A DNA stretch of 64,000 nt from JAGHAJ01 sp964559865 [NCBI: uncultured Synergistota bacterium] (GTDB taxonomy: Bacteria > Synergistota > JAGHAJ01): the NCBI GenBank assembly GCA_964559865.1, contig CAZLJD010000025.1, positions 1 to 64,000 of the forward strand. Direction: 5' to 3'. Of this stretch, positions 9,519-18,219 are shown piece after piece. Within the stretch, counting starts at the first letter, position 1; the number at the start of each line of letters is the position of its first letter. The notes below the pieces were generated by a model. It was not told where the DNA came from, ran no database searches, and saw nothing but the letters and a program-made list of their open reading frames with translations. A program made the position numbers and the translations under genes.

Positions 9519-10003
9519 GTGGCAATCTTATTAAGGTAGGTATGGCGGATTTGAATGCGGCTAAATCTCCAGCGTCACTTATCACATATGGACTGGGCTC
9601 GTGTGTGGGTGTTACGCTGTATGATGAGAGGGTAAAGGTTGGCGGATTGGCTCATATTATGCTCCCGGATAGCAAAGCTGCTAAGGAAGTGGGGAATCCC
9701 GCAAAGTTTGCAGATACGGCTATACCTATACTTATAGAGAAGATGGAAAAACTGGGTGCTTCCAAGGGGAGAATGGTGGCTAAGATTGCGGGCGGGGCAC
9801 AGATGTTTAGCTTTAGTAAGCAGGATCCTAAAAAGAGTATAGGACAAAGAAATGCTGAGGCGGTGAGGGAAAAACTGAAGGAAGAGGGTATACCAATAGT
9901 GGTAGATGAAACTGGAGGAAACTTTGGTAGGACGATAATACTTCATACAGATACAGGCATATTGGAAATCAAGACCATTGGACATGGAGTGAAGGAGTTG
10001 TAA
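9515..10003 (+). CDS. cheD: Chemoreceptor glutamine deamidase CheD
   Basis: CheD deamidates receptor glutamines and binds CheC. The 162-residue product has the family active site: Cys30 in YGLGSCVGVTLYD and His47 in GGLAHIMLPDS. The IAGGAQMF and ETGGNFGRTI motifs follow. The start overlaps cheC (ATGA), so the two are translationally coupled. Confidence 0.96.
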   Translation: MSGNLIKVGMADLNAAKSPASLITYGLGSCVGVTLYDERVKVGGLAHIMLPDSKAAKEVGNPAKFADTAIPILIEKMEKLGASKGRMVAKIAGGAQMFSFSKQDPKKSIGQRNAEAVREKLKEEGIPIVVDETGGNFGRTIILHTDTGILEIKTIGHGVKEL

Positions 10004-10006
10004 ATA

Positions 10007-10405
10007 TTGTTTTTTTTGTGGGCAGTTCTGGGTTTTGGTGTGGTGGGGGGAAGTATAACTGTAATAGTCTCGTTTCTCTCGCCGGTTAGGATTGATGGGG
10101 TAGTGTACAGAGGTATCATTGGTTTTTTTGTTTTTTGTGGGGTTGGAGCTTTTGTTATGTTTGTTCTTAAGGTTAATAAGGTGTTTGATGTTTGGATGGG
10201 AGAAAAAGGTGTGAAATTAGATGTGTTAGAAAGTTCGGATTCGGTGGATATGCTTAAAGATGTGATGCAGAAGGAAGTAGTCGAGGATGAGGGTAAACTC
10301 GAGGAAGAAGAAAAGGCACCAACTGAGAAGATGGTGTTGGAATATGCAGAAAAGCATCCAGAGGAGGTAGCCAAGGTGTTGGAACAGATGTCTGAGAGTG
10401 GATAG
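10007..10405 (+). CDS. Uncharacterised small membrane protein in the motility operon
   Basis: A 132-residue protein I do not recognise. Residues 1-30 and about 38-60 form two membrane segments. The rest is a charged, Glu/Lys-rich cytoplasmic tail predicted to be helical, ending in YAEKHPEEVAKVLEQMSESG. That ending resembles the tails of FliG/YlxF-like motility helpers, but no family assignment is safe. The start is a TTG in a run of eight T bases, four bases after cheD. Position between cheD and sigD suggests a motility-related role, similar to the small membrane proteins found at this spot in Firmicutes and Synergistetes operons. Confidence 0.7.
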   Translation: MFFLWAVLGFGVVGGSITVIVSFLSPVRIDGVVYRGIIGFFVFCGVGAFVMFVLKVNKVFDVWMGEKGVKLDVLESSDSVDMLKDVMQKEVVEDEGKLEEEEKAPTEKMVLEYAEKHPEEVAKVLEQMSESG

Positions 10406-10415
10406 GTGATGTGAG

Positions 10416-11444
10416 ATGGTGGAGGATACCAAGATTTCGGTGGTCGTTGATGCCACAGGTTGCACAGCTGAAGATGCGGTTAGAGCATTGACGGCTACAG
10501 ACGGCGATGTTAATGCTGCTATAGACCTTGTGAATCGTGTGGCAAGAAATTTCATAGCTATAAAAGTTTGGGCACAAGGGAGGCGTTCTGTCAAGATCAA
10601 TTTTCTTGTATTTGTTTTAGCTGATGGTATTACAGGTGAAGTTAGGAAAATAAATACATTTGCTACTTATGATGCTGTTTCCAAGGAAACCGTTTCTGTC
10701 GATGCAGACTGGCAGTCCTTTTCCAAGACGATAGATTTCCTCCACGGTGAATTGATCCCGGAGTATGGACTTGAAGGTAGGTTTAATAACTATTTGTGGA
10801 AGACGCTTTCTCCTTCCCTTGTTAATAGATTTTATAAGTGTGCGAAAGAAAGAGAGTGCACTTTTATAAAAGAGTTCTTTTCCGATAGTATAAGGAAGAG
10901 TACGGAAGAAGAAGTTGTTGTAGAACTTGGAGTCCAGCTTGTGAACTTAGATGAGATAAAGAAATCTACAGAGCAGCGTGTAGAGGAAAAAAAGAAAGAG
11001 GCTGAAAAAGAGTCAGGAAAGGGTGACACAGAGCTTTTCCTTTCTTGCATGCCTGTTATAGAACCGGTTGGAGGGATCTCTATCAATGATCTGCGTCCCG
11101 GAGAGAGGGTGTTTGTCAGGTTGGTGGATAGTACGCCGCTTGGCACAGTGATGAAACAATTTTTCCCCAACAACCCTGTAGATGAAGACGGTAATCCGAT
11201 TATTGTGGTGCCTGTGAGGAAAGTTATGATCACTCAGACGGGTAGAAGGGAAGTGTATGTGGAGATAGGTAAGGGTGTATTGGGAAGGTTTTTGATGGAC
11301 GAAGCTTTAAAGATTCGTGTTTATAGGGAAGAGAATGTTAAAACTAAGTTCCCTAAGGATTACGGTTATCTTATAAATATTGCCATACTGGTGGTTTTGG
11401 TACTGATCGTTGTCGTGGTTTTATTTTATCTTTTTGAAAAATAG
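10416..11444 (+). CDS. Uncharacterised protein with UBA-like N-terminus and C-terminal membrane anchor
   Basis: This 342-residue protein has no family I can name with certainty. Residues 1-45 resemble the UBA/TS-N three-helix fold (TGCTAEDAVRALTATDGDVNAAIDLV), the element that EF-Ts and DUF4342 proteins use for protein binding. A beta-rich region follows, then a Lys/Glu-rich coiled segment (about residues 185-205) and a second globular part containing NDLRPGERVFVRLVD. A single C-terminal membrane segment (about residues 318-338) ends three residues before the stop. The arrangement is a tail-anchored cytoplasmic protein. It sits between a small membrane protein and the motility sigma factor, so a flagellar assembly or regulatory role is inferred from context only. 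Confidence 0.75.
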   Translation: MVEDTKISVVVDATGCTAEDAVRALTATDGDVNAAIDLVNRVARNFIAIKVWAQGRRSVKINFLVFVLADGITGEVRKINTFATYDAVSKETVSVDADWQSFSKTIDFLHGELIPEYGLEGRFNNYLWKTLSPSLVNRFYKCAKERECTFIKEFFSDSIRKSTEEEVVVELGVQLVNLDEIKKSTEQRVEEKKKEAEKESGKGDTELFLSCMPVIEPVGGISINDLRPGERVFVRLVDSTPLGTVMKQFFPNNPVDEDGNPIIVVPVRKVMITQTGRREVYVEIGKGVLGRFLMDEALKIRVYREENVKTKFPKDYGYLINIAILVVLVLIVVVVLFYLFEK

Positions 11445-11465
11445 TATGGTAGGAGAAGATTTTTC

Positions 11466-12257
11466 ATGGATGAACACGAGCTTTCTCTATGGAGAAGATA
11501 TAAGGAGGATGAAGATAAGAAGGCAAGAGAAGAGATAATATTGAAGTATACCCCGTTGGTGAAGCAGGTGGCGGGTAAGGTTGGGAGCAGTATGCTTAAG
11601 AATATAGAGTTTGATGACCTGTTGAGCTACGGTATTATAGGACTGTTGGATGCGATTGAGAAGTTTAACCCTTACAGAGGTAATGAGTTTTCTGCTTATG
11701 CAAGAAGGCGGATATGGGGGGCAATAATAGATGGCTTGAGGAAAGATGACTGGGTCCCTCGAGCGGCTCGTGATAGGGTGAGGAGGGTAGCAGATGCTCT
11801 GATAAAGCTTGAGGATAAACTTGGAAGAGAACCAACTGACGAGGAATTAGCAGAGTATCTTGGGATTTCAGTAGAGGAGACCAAGAAGTGGTTGATGGAC
11901 TCTCAGCGGGTTTCTCTGTTGTCGTTGGATGAGATGTTTGGCACTGATGAGCATGAGATGGAGGGCAAAGACATTTTGCCAGATGAATCTGCTGTTTCTC
12001 CTTATGAGGCTGTGGAAAAGGAGGACATGAAGAGGCTATTGAAGGAGGAGATATTGAAGCTTTCAGAGAGAGAAAGGCAGGTAATTGCTTTGTACTACTA
12101 TGAAGAACTGACGATGAAAGAAGTTGGAGAAGTATTGGGTGTCTCGGAGTCGAGGGCTTCTCAGTTATGTAGTAGGGCTATAATGAAATTGAAGGCAAGG
12201 TTTGCGCAGAGGTTGAGAGAGTCCTTTAAAGCAGAGGGTAAGGTTATCCGAAAGTGA
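11466..12257 (+). CDS. RNA polymerase sigma factor for flagellar genes (FliA/SigD/WhiG family)
   Basis: A 263-residue sigma-28-type factor that directs transcription of late flagellar and chemotaxis genes. Region 2 contains EFDDLLSYGIIGLLDAIEKF and the GNEFSAYARRRIWGAIIDGL core- and -10-binding stretch. Region 3 has the EPTDEELAEYLGIS helix-turn-helix. Region 4 contains LTMKEVGEVLGVSESRASQL for -35 recognition. Length matches SigD/FliA. It ends the che gene block, the usual SigD position in Firmicutes-type operons. Confidence 0.95.
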   Translation: MDEHELSLWRRYKEDEDKKAREEIILKYTPLVKQVAGKVGSSMLKNIEFDDLLSYGIIGLLDAIEKFNPYRGNEFSAYARRRIWGAIIDGLRKDDWVPRAARDRVRRVADALIKLEDKLGREPTDEELAEYLGISVEETKKWLMDSQRVSLLSLDEMFGTDEHEMEGKDILPDESAVSPYEAVEKEDMKRLLKEEILKLSERERQVIALYYYEELTMKEVGEVLGVSESRASQLCSRAIMKLKARFAQRLRESFKAEGKVIRK

Positions 12258-12272
12258 AATGGGGGTAGATAA

Positions 12273-13862
12273 ATGGGTAGAATATTAGAGGTAGATGTAA
12301 GAGGTAATGGGGTGTATTTGACATTACACCCGGAAGCGAAGAGTTCTATAACCATAAAGGATCTATTCTACATGCTGGAGGATATAGGTATTAAGGATTA
12401 CGATCGTAATACACTTGTTGGTGCGCTGGCAAGGTGTGATGGTAAACCGTTGAAGATCTGTGAGTGGACGCCTGATTTGCAGAGAGACGGAAGTGTAGAA
12501 GTAGAGATATCTCCAGACAAGATGGAAGCGTTCGTGAGGCTTCTTCCTCCTATAGGTGGTAGGGATGTGAGTGTAGAGGATGTGAAAGCGGCACTTGAAA
12601 AGGCAGGTGTAAAGTTTGGGATAAACGAGGATGCCGTGAGGTCTGTGGTTGAGGAGAAGAGATACGGGGAAAATGTTTTAATTGCTAAGGGTATCCCACC
12701 TGAGAAAGGTGAGGATGGCTATATAGAGTACAAGTTTAACGCTTTTAAGAAACCAAAACCTATAGACCTTGAAGGTGGAAAAGTAGACCTAAGGACACTT
12801 AACATAGTGGATAATGTGACAAAGGGACAGCTGTTGGCGGTCAGGGTACCCTCTAAGATGGGTAAGGAGGGCAAGAATGTTTTGGGAGCGGTTATACCAC
12901 CCCCTCCAGTTAAGGATGCAAGGATACTTGCGGGTAAAAATACCGAGTTTTCTGCTGATGGAAATGAGTTGTATGCGGGAACCGATGGACATGTTGAAGT
13001 GAGGGATGGCAAGATAAATGTTTCTCCCGTTTTTGTTGTGCGTGGAGATGTAGATTACTCGGTTGGAAACATAGATTTTGTAGGAGATGTTGTGATTAAA
13101 GGAAGAGTGTTACCGGGCTTTTATGTGAAAGCTGGCGGTAAGGTTGAGGTGGAGGGTTTCGTTGAAGGGGGTTTTGTTACTGCAGGAGAGGATATTGTTG
13201 TAAAGATGGGGATAAAGGGGCAGGGTAAAAGTGTGATTATTGCGAGTAAAGATGTGTTTGCCAAGTTTGTGGAAAATGCTACGATAGAAGCAGGTGGAAA
13301 CGTTACCGTAGGTGATTCTATTATAAATAGCAGCGTCAAAGCGAATGCTATCTATGTAAGCGGTAAAAATGGTTCTATAGTTGGTGGTGAATGCGTAGCT
13401 ATTGAGAAGATAGTAGTGAAGTCTGCAGGTTCTAATCTCAGGGTAAAGACATTTCTCGAGGTGGGTGTAGACCCAAGGATAAAGGCAGAACATGCTAAGA
13501 TAGTTAAGGACTTAACGGCTTACGAGAAAAAGTTGTGGGAGATGGAGAAGGGTGTGAACCATATAAAGAAGCTGAGAGAGGTTCAGGAACAGCTCCCCCA
13601 GAAGACCGAGGAGCTCTATGCGAAGCTTACGAGAGCGAGGTTTCAGATGATGGCTACGGTTGATAGGATGAAGAAACGGAAAGAGGAACTGGAAGAGATG
13701 ATAGATAGCTTTAAGAGGGAAGGAACAATAGTTGTTACTGGAGTTTGCTATCCTGGTGTTAGGGTTACTATAAAGGGCGTATCCATGGTAGTCGATAGTG
13801 AGATAAAGGCAGTTAAGTTTTATTACAAAGATGGCAACATTAACATGAGCCCCGCAGATTAG
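12273..13862 (+). CDS. FapA/DUF342 family protein
   Basis: A 529-residue DUF342 protein (FapA, flagellar assembly protein A family). After an N-terminal domain, the central region (about residues 240-390) is a right-handed beta-helix built of hydrophobic repeats such as GDVDYSVGNIDFVGDVVIKG. A coiled-coil hairpin follows (about residues 400-480, ending KKRKEELEEMIDSFKRE), then a short beta domain. In Vibrio the homologue influences flagellation through EIIA-Glc; in Gram-positive-type operons it lies next to sigD, as here. A GGGGGTAGAT ribosome site precedes the ATG. Confidence 0.93.
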   Translation: MGRILEVDVRGNGVYLTLHPEAKSSITIKDLFYMLEDIGIKDYDRNTLVGALARCDGKPLKICEWTPDLQRDGSVEVEISPDKMEAFVRLLPPIGGRDVSVEDVKAALEKAGVKFGINEDAVRSVVEEKRYGENVLIAKGIPPEKGEDGYIEYKFNAFKKPKPIDLEGGKVDLRTLNIVDNVTKGQLLAVRVPSKMGKEGKNVLGAVIPPPPVKDARILAGKNTEFSADGNELYAGTDGHVEVRDGKINVSPVFVVRGDVDYSVGNIDFVGDVVIKGRVLPGFYVKAGGKVEVEGFVEGGFVTAGEDIVVKMGIKGQGKSVIIASKDVFAKFVENATIEAGGNVTVGDSIINSSVKANAIYVSGKNGSIVGGECVAIEKIVVKSAGSNLRVKTFLEVGVDPRIKAEHAKIVKDLTAYEKKLWEMEKGVNHIKKLREVQEQLPQKTEELYAKLTRARFQMMATVDRMKKRKEELEEMIDSFKREGTIVVTGVCYPGVRVTIKGVSMVVDSEIKAVKFYYKDGNINMSPAD

Positions 13863-13877
13863 TGAGGTGAATTAGCG

Positions 13878-14198
13878 GTGTCGATAAGACCGATGGACCT
13901 GCAAGTCTTGTTTGGTAAGATGCAGGAGGTAGCTAAGAACCAGCAAAATCAAGAGCACTTACCAAATGTGAATCAACAAGTTGCAGCTTCTGAATCTCTG
14001 AGAGAGGCTGAAAGGCAGACTACGCAGGTTCAACAGACACCTCGTGCAGAGGGTGGAAGAGTTGAGAATAACAGAGAGAGTCGTTCGAATCAACAGTATG
14101 CTGGTTCGAAGGAACAGAAGAGAGAGAGGCAGGAGTCAAAAGATGAAAAGGCATCTTTTGACCCTATGAGGGGGAAATTTATTGACATCAAACTATAA
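13878..14198 (+). CDS. Small Gln/Arg-rich conserved-type hypothetical downstream of fapA
   Basis: This 106-residue low-complexity protein starts with SIRPMDLQVLFGKMQEVAK, has a disordered Gln/Glu/Arg-rich middle and ends in DPMRGKFIDIKL. Small hydrophilic proteins with the same plan (helical N-terminus, disordered centre, C-terminal IDI motif) occur next to sigD/fapA in other anaerobes. That is from memory and not tested here. GTG start with a GAGGTGAA ribosome site. The function is unknown; membership of the motility operon is inferred from spacing. The stop overlaps the next gene by 17 bases. Confidence 0.75.
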   Translation: MSIRPMDLQVLFGKMQEVAKNQQNQEHLPNVNQQVAASESLREAERQTTQVQQTPRAEGGRVENNRESRSNQQYAGSKEQKRERQESKDEKASFDPMRGKFIDIKL

Positions 14199-14730
14199 GG
14201 CTGTGAAAGTTGGATATCTTCAAGTGAGGGTTGAAGCGGGTAGTTTTATTGGTGGGGTTTTAGTAGTGGATGAGAAGGGCATTCCTGTAGACTTCTTTTA
14301 TACTGATCCTATTAAACCTGATAAGCTGCAATTCATCATATATGGTGACTCTTTGGCAAATTATCTTAAAGTGGATGTAATGTCTCGGAAACTTGTGGGT
14401 ATGCCCAAGGAAAAGCCTGCTGTTTGGTTTACAGATGATGATGAGATATTGCAGGGTACGGATAAGCTTGGTGTTGGTATAGCATTGATAAGAAGTACAA
14501 ACTTACCTACCCTTGAAAGTGTTGGTAGTGTAAAGCAGGATAAAGAGGATGAACTCCTTGTTCAGGCAGTGGAACTGCTGCCACCATTGGATATTAGGTT
14601 CAAAGGTATATCTGCAGAGGAGATTGCATCTTTGATCGTGGGTTTGTCTAAAACTATGGATATACTTGAACCATTCTCAAGGCTGAAAGAGGCACTGCTG
14701 TGGATATACAAAAATCACATGAACTCTTGA
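14182..14730 (+). CDS. Hypothetical protein, soluble alpha/beta
   Basis: I do not recognise this 182-residue protein. It is soluble, starting with beta-strand-like sequence (VGYLQVRVEAGSFIGGVLVV) and ending in a helical segment. The TTG at 14182 is favoured by the GGGGGAAA ribosome site 4-12 bases upstream; a GTG at 14203 would remove seven residues but lacks a site. It overlaps both neighbours, so the run 13878-15727 is probably translated as one unit with the motility operon. Confidence 0.7.
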   Translation: MTSNYKAVKVGYLQVRVEAGSFIGGVLVVDEKGIPVDFFYTDPIKPDKLQFIIYGDSLANYLKVDVMSRKLVGMPKEKPAVWFTDDDEILQGTDKLGVGIALIRSTNLPTLESVGSVKQDKEDELLVQAVELLPPLDIRFKGISAEEIASLIVGLSKTMDILEPFSRLKEALLWIYKNHMNS

Positions 14731-15332
14731 GCAAGCTACTCAGTTGGTGGATAAGGAGACACCTGTTTGTTCACCATCTTTGTGGGATGAAAATCTGTGT
14801 GAGAGAGTCTTTTTCTCCTATCAATTGTGATGATATAAATATCTTTGAAGGATCTTACAGCGTAAGCGGCTTAGGTGTCTTCTCGGAGAGTTTGAGTGTG
14901 AGTAGTGTTGTTATCTCTGAAGTTACTCCAGATTTTCCTTCCGTTGGGGTTTTCCATCTCTTTCTGGATGTAGAAAAGCCCGTTAGCGTTAACCGGGTGG
15001 ATACTAAGGTGAGTTCCAGTGTTTATGAGGGAATAGAGTTTATGAGCAGATTACCGATGAGGAGACGTAATGTTGTTAGTAGATTGGGTAGCAGAGAACA
15101 AGTCGTGTTAAGATGGAGGATTGCTAACTTACTCAGAGTTTCTGCTGAAGATGTTGAGGTATTGGCTGTCTTCCATAGCATACCCATTGGGTGGCTTAAG
15201 AGTGTTATCTGGGATAGTGCCAGCGATGTGCTGTGGATTAGGCTGTTTCCTGAAAGGAAGAGGCAAGAGTTGTGTGCTACATTGGTATTCTATGAGCTTA
15301 ACGGTAAGAGAGGGAGGTTGTTTCTTAAGTAA
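14700..15332 (+). CDS. Hypothetical protein
   Basis: A 210-residue protein with no recognisable family. It begins with a basic-aromatic segment (SWWIRRHLFVHHLCG) and then shows mixed alpha/beta sequence without membrane spans. GTG at 14700 follows an AAAGAGG ribosome site; an internal ATG at 14787 is the next candidate. It overlaps the previous gene by 31 bases and the following gene by one base (TAATG). Function is unknown. Confidence 0.65.
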   Translation: MDIQKSHELLSKLLSWWIRRHLFVHHLCGMKICVRESFSPINCDDINIFEGSYSVSGLGVFSESLSVSSVVISEVTPDFPSVGVFHLFLDVEKPVSVNRVDTKVSSSVYEGIEFMSRLPMRRRNVVSRLGSREQVVLRWRIANLLRVSAEDVEVLAVFHSIPIGWLKSVIWDSASDVLWIRLFPERKRQELCATLVFYELNGKRGRLFLK

Positions 15333-15727
15333 TGATGGAACTTATCTTGGGAATAGGTATAGGACTTTCTATAGCTGGGATATATGCAGTAGTTCAAAGG
15401 AATAGACTGATAAAAGATGGGCTGTTCTTTTACTTTAAAAATAAGAATCTCTTTGAGCTGTGTGAAGACTTAAAAGAGGAGCTCCAGCACTTTAAAGAGG
15501 ATGTGTATATGAGGTTAGGCTGGATTGAGGATAGATTGGAGGAGTTACAGCAAGGTGGTATGCAAGCTACTTCTTCAGGTTGTGGAATGATGTATAGCAA
15601 GACGGACGAGATTAAAAGACTTGTTCGTAAAGGTTTGTCGGATAGTGAGATCGTGAAAATAACAGGTTGTAGTTATAGAGAGCTTGAACTTGTAAGAGAG
15701 ATATTTAGAGAAAAAGGGAGTGGATAG
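15332..15727 (+). CDS. DUF2802-like membrane-anchored protein
   Basis: A 131-residue protein with an N-terminal membrane segment (residues 4-24), a coiled-coil (about 40-75) and a C-terminal helical domain, KTDEIKRLVRKGLSDSEIVK. The last part resembles DUF2802, a family encoded downstream of che genes in Pseudomonas and in other motility clusters. The helix-turn-helix-like end (LSDSEIVKITGCSYRELELV) is characteristic. ATG 15332 or 15335 are both possible. Family assignment rests on pattern recognition. Confidence 0.7.
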   Translation: MMELILGIGIGLSIAGIYAVVQRNRLIKDGLFFYFKNKNLFELCEDLKEELQHFKEDVYMRLGWIEDRLEELQQGGMQATSSGCGMMYSKTDEIKRLVRKGLSDSEIVKITGCSYRELELVREIFREKGSG

Positions 15728-15728
15728 C

Positions 15729-16070
15729 GTGGAAAGGGACTCAAGGCCGTGGGGAAGTTATGAAGTTTTAACTGAAGGAGAAGGATATAAGGTAAAGAGA
15801 ATAGTAGTAAATCCTCACAAGAGACTGAGCCTACAGTATCATAACCGTAGAGAAGAGAACTGGGTTATTGTGAGGGGAGAGGGGTTTATAACACTTGGAG
15901 ATAAGACTATGCCGTGCAAAAGGGGAGAGAAATTTTTTATCCCTGTTGGGATGCCCCATCGCATTGAGAACAAGGGCGATGTCCCACTTGAGTTTATAGA
16001 GGTCCAGATAGGAGACTACCTTGGAGAAGATGATATAGTTAGATTGCAAGACGACTATGGTAGGGTGTAG
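15729..16070 (+). CDS. Cupin protein, mannose-6-phosphate isomerase type II-like
   Basis: A 113-residue single-domain cupin matching the C-terminal isomerase domain of bifunctional ManC/AlgA enzymes. It has RPWGSYEVL, the Glx/His metal cluster in LSLQYHNRREENWVIVRGEG and the second cupin motif with PVGMPHRIEN. The metal-binding histidines are present, so mannose-6-phosphate/fructose-6-phosphate interconversion is plausible, as is another cupin reaction. I choose GTG 15729 because AAAGGGAGTG lies at the right distance; the GTG at 15720 is too close to it. The 3' end overlaps the convergent gene by 16 bases. Confidence 0.85.
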   Translation: MERDSRPWGSYEVLTEGEGYKVKRIVVNPHKRLSLQYHNRREENWVIVRGEGFITLGDKTMPCKRGEKFFIPVGMPHRIENKGDVPLEFIEVQIGDYLGEDDIVRLQDDYGRV

Positions 16071-18031
16071 AGTCCGTCACCTGCGTAGTAGATGTTTCTA
16101 TACTGAATGGTTGCTTTTATCCAGTGAAGCCTTTTCTTTATGGGGGAAGCATAAGACTTATAGTAAAGTGTGTAGCTTTTTTGGTGATTTATAATGGTGG
16201 ATTGTAGCAGAGTTGAATTTCTAATAAAACTTGGAGGAAGAAATTCTCCACCAGTAAGTAAAGATATGTGGGATATTGTGCTGGAGTAAGGATCGGTTTT
16301 TATGCCAACTGTGTAGATTGGCAGATTTTCCAATCGGCAGAACAGGACTATCTCACCGAGTGTACGTGTTTCTGCCCGTGGGAGGTTTCCACCGATGTAA
16401 ATTATCACACTATCCATGGTTTTCTGAGGTACGAATAAGTCGAGTGCATGTTTAAAGCTTTTCCACGGATTTGGCTTCTTTTTTCCTGTGTCTATCCATG
16501 CATCCTTTATTAAATATCTTTTGTAGTTTACTGTTAATGCCTTTACAATTTGTTTTTTTAACGATGTAACGGCTCTTTTGTATCTCTTGTCCATTATTAT
16601 GAGTGCGTGGGTGACACGGGGTAGCTTATTGTTTCTCCTTATGCCCCATATGTCTGTGAGTTGTTGGTCTTCCATTATTACGGTGTTGCCTGCGTACAGA
16701 GGAGGGTAGTATGGCACCCACCCTATACTGAATGTTAGTTCTATCTTTACTTTGGGTAACTTTGAGCGGATCTTCCTTATGTTGATAAATGCAGGAAGGT
16801 TCAGATAAACGGGATATTTGGGTGTGAATCTATATATGTGTGGTGTTGTAAAGCTGGATATGATAATATCCCGATTTGGCATTATGGTGAACGCTGTAGG
16901 AGTATTAATTTGTGAAGGGAGTGTGAATATGTTTATATTTTTAAAGTGGTTGTTTAGCACATATATTACATCTGATATTTCGTCCAATATGTATATGTTA
17001 CCTGCCTTATCTATCCTTATACATCGGGACCTGACATTTGGTAGTAACTCCTTTATGTACTTTCCTTTTATATTAAATAACTTTATGGAATGGTGTCCAT
17101 AATCAGATACAATGATGAATCCCCGTTTGTTTACCACAATGTCAGTTGGTTGGAACAGGACTTTTTCACCGAAACTTGACACTAATTTCCCCGTTGATAT
17201 ATCGATTTGCTTGATTTTGTTGTCTGCCCAATCAGATACCCATACACTATTTCTACCTTCATCTATGAAGATGTTTTGAGGGTACAACAGCACTTTCTTG
17301 CCTAATTCTCTTAATTTTAGTAGCTGTTTACTGTACTGAAGTACTCTCCCTTTACCTGATTCTACAACGAATATGTCCCCGTTATTTGAAGTCTCTGCAT
17401 CAGTTGGGTAATACAGGTCCTTTATTATGTGTCTTAGGTACATGTTTGGACTGAAGATGAAGAGTTTTTTCCCAGTGAGGTCTGTGACAAGCAAATTGTC
17501 ACCAGCGTGCGATATGTATGCTATGTTGATCGGTTTCTCGAAGAGCTTATACTTTAGCTTTTGGAAGCTTCCACCTATAATTACGCTGTCTGGGTTGGAC
17601 AGATCGTAGCTCTTTGCGTATTTATAGTCAGGTACATCCGGGAGAGCGTCCCATGAAGTTTTTAGGTAGTAGAATACCTGTTTTAAGTCAAATTGTGCCC
17701 TTTTGTCATTTGGGTTTACCTGAAGGTAATATCTCCACATTATGGACGCTTGGTCTATCTTCCCAAGCCTGAAGAGGGCCCATCCCTTGAGATAGTAAGG
17801 TTCCAAGAGGAATGGGTTTAACTTCATTGCCTTGTTAAATGTACTAACGGCTCTCAAGTAGTATTTGTTGAGTAGGTATTTGGTTCCGTCTTTCAAAAGT
17901 TTTTGTGCTATTTCTTTCTGCATTGGTGTAACCTTTGGAGGAGAGATGGGGACCTTATACTTGTAGGCAAAAGCAGGGTTGCATAAACTAATTACTGCTA
18001 TGAGGAAGATACTACTTACCAACAAACGCAT
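16055..18031 (-). CDS. Exported TPR / NHL-type beta-propeller protein
   Basis: This 658-residue protein starts with a signal peptide (RLLVSSIFLIAVISLCNPAFA). Residues about 45-110 carry TPR-like repeats (YYLRAVSTFNKAMKLNP and a second copy). Residues about 170-405 form a NHL/six-bladed beta-propeller with recurring blades such as NIFIDEGRNSVWVSDWADN. The C-terminal part (about 440-640) resembles a von Willebrand A-like fold (THALIIMDKRYKRAV, DSVIIYIGGN). It is the last gene of a minus-strand operon with the GnnA-like enzyme and two tiny membrane proteins. An envelope scaffold or adhesion role is inference; no enzyme signature is visible. Confidence 0.85.
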   Translation of the reverse strand: MRLLVSSIFLIAVISLCNPAFAYKYKVPISPPKVTPMQKEIAQKLLKDGTKYLLNKYYLRAVSTFNKAMKLNPFLLEPYYLKGWALFRLGKIDQASIMWRYYLQVNPNDKRAQFDLKQVFYYLKTSWDALPDVPDYKYAKSYDLSNPDSVIIGGSFQKLKYKLFEKPINIAYISHAGDNLLVTDLTGKKLFIFSPNMYLRHIIKDLYYPTDAETSNNGDIFVVESGKGRVLQYSKQLLKLRELGKKVLLYPQNIFIDEGRNSVWVSDWADNKIKQIDISTGKLVSSFGEKVLFQPTDIVVNKRGFIIVSDYGHHSIKLFNIKGKYIKELLPNVRSRCIRIDKAGNIYILDEISDVIYVLNNHFKNINIFTLPSQINTPTAFTIMPNRDIIISSFTTPHIYRFTPKYPVYLNLPAFINIRKIRSKLPKVKIELTFSIGWVPYYPPLYAGNTVIMEDQQLTDIWGIRRNNKLPRVTHALIIMDKRYKRAVTSLKKQIVKALTVNYKRYLIKDAWIDTGKKKPNPWKSFKHALDLFVPQKTMDSVIIYIGGNLPRAETRTLGEIVLFCRLENLPIYTVGIKTDPYSSTISHISLLTGGEFLPPSFIRNSTLLQSTIINHQKSYTLYYKSYASPIKKRLHWIKATIQYRNIYYAGDGLYTLP

Positions 18032-18215
18032 GGTATCCTGTGTATATCACTGCTGCAAGGACGAACCCGAGCAGTACCCTGAGATAGATTATCATAGCTT
18101 GTACGCCTTTGTGGTTTACATTGTTTATGCGCTTTATTATTTGGGGTATTCCAAACAGGGGTATCAGGAGCATCAAGAATACGAGTGCCTGTTGGTTAGC
18201 TTCTGGTAATTGCAT
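18012..18215 (-). CDS. Small two-span membrane protein
   Basis: A 67-residue protein with two hydrophobic segments (about residues 9-27 and 40-60) and a positively charged loop between them (IKRINNVNHKG). I recognise no family. Its stop overlaps the start of the exported propeller protein by 20 bases, and its ATG lies four bases after the preceding small gene, so coding potential is supported by tight operon packing. A topology or assembly partner for the exported protein is a guess from context. Confidence 0.7.
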   Translation of the reverse strand: MQLPEANQQALVFLMLLIPLFGIPQIIKRINNVNHKGVQAMIIYLRVLLGFVLAAVIYTGYHAFVGK

Positions 18216-18219
18216 TCTC

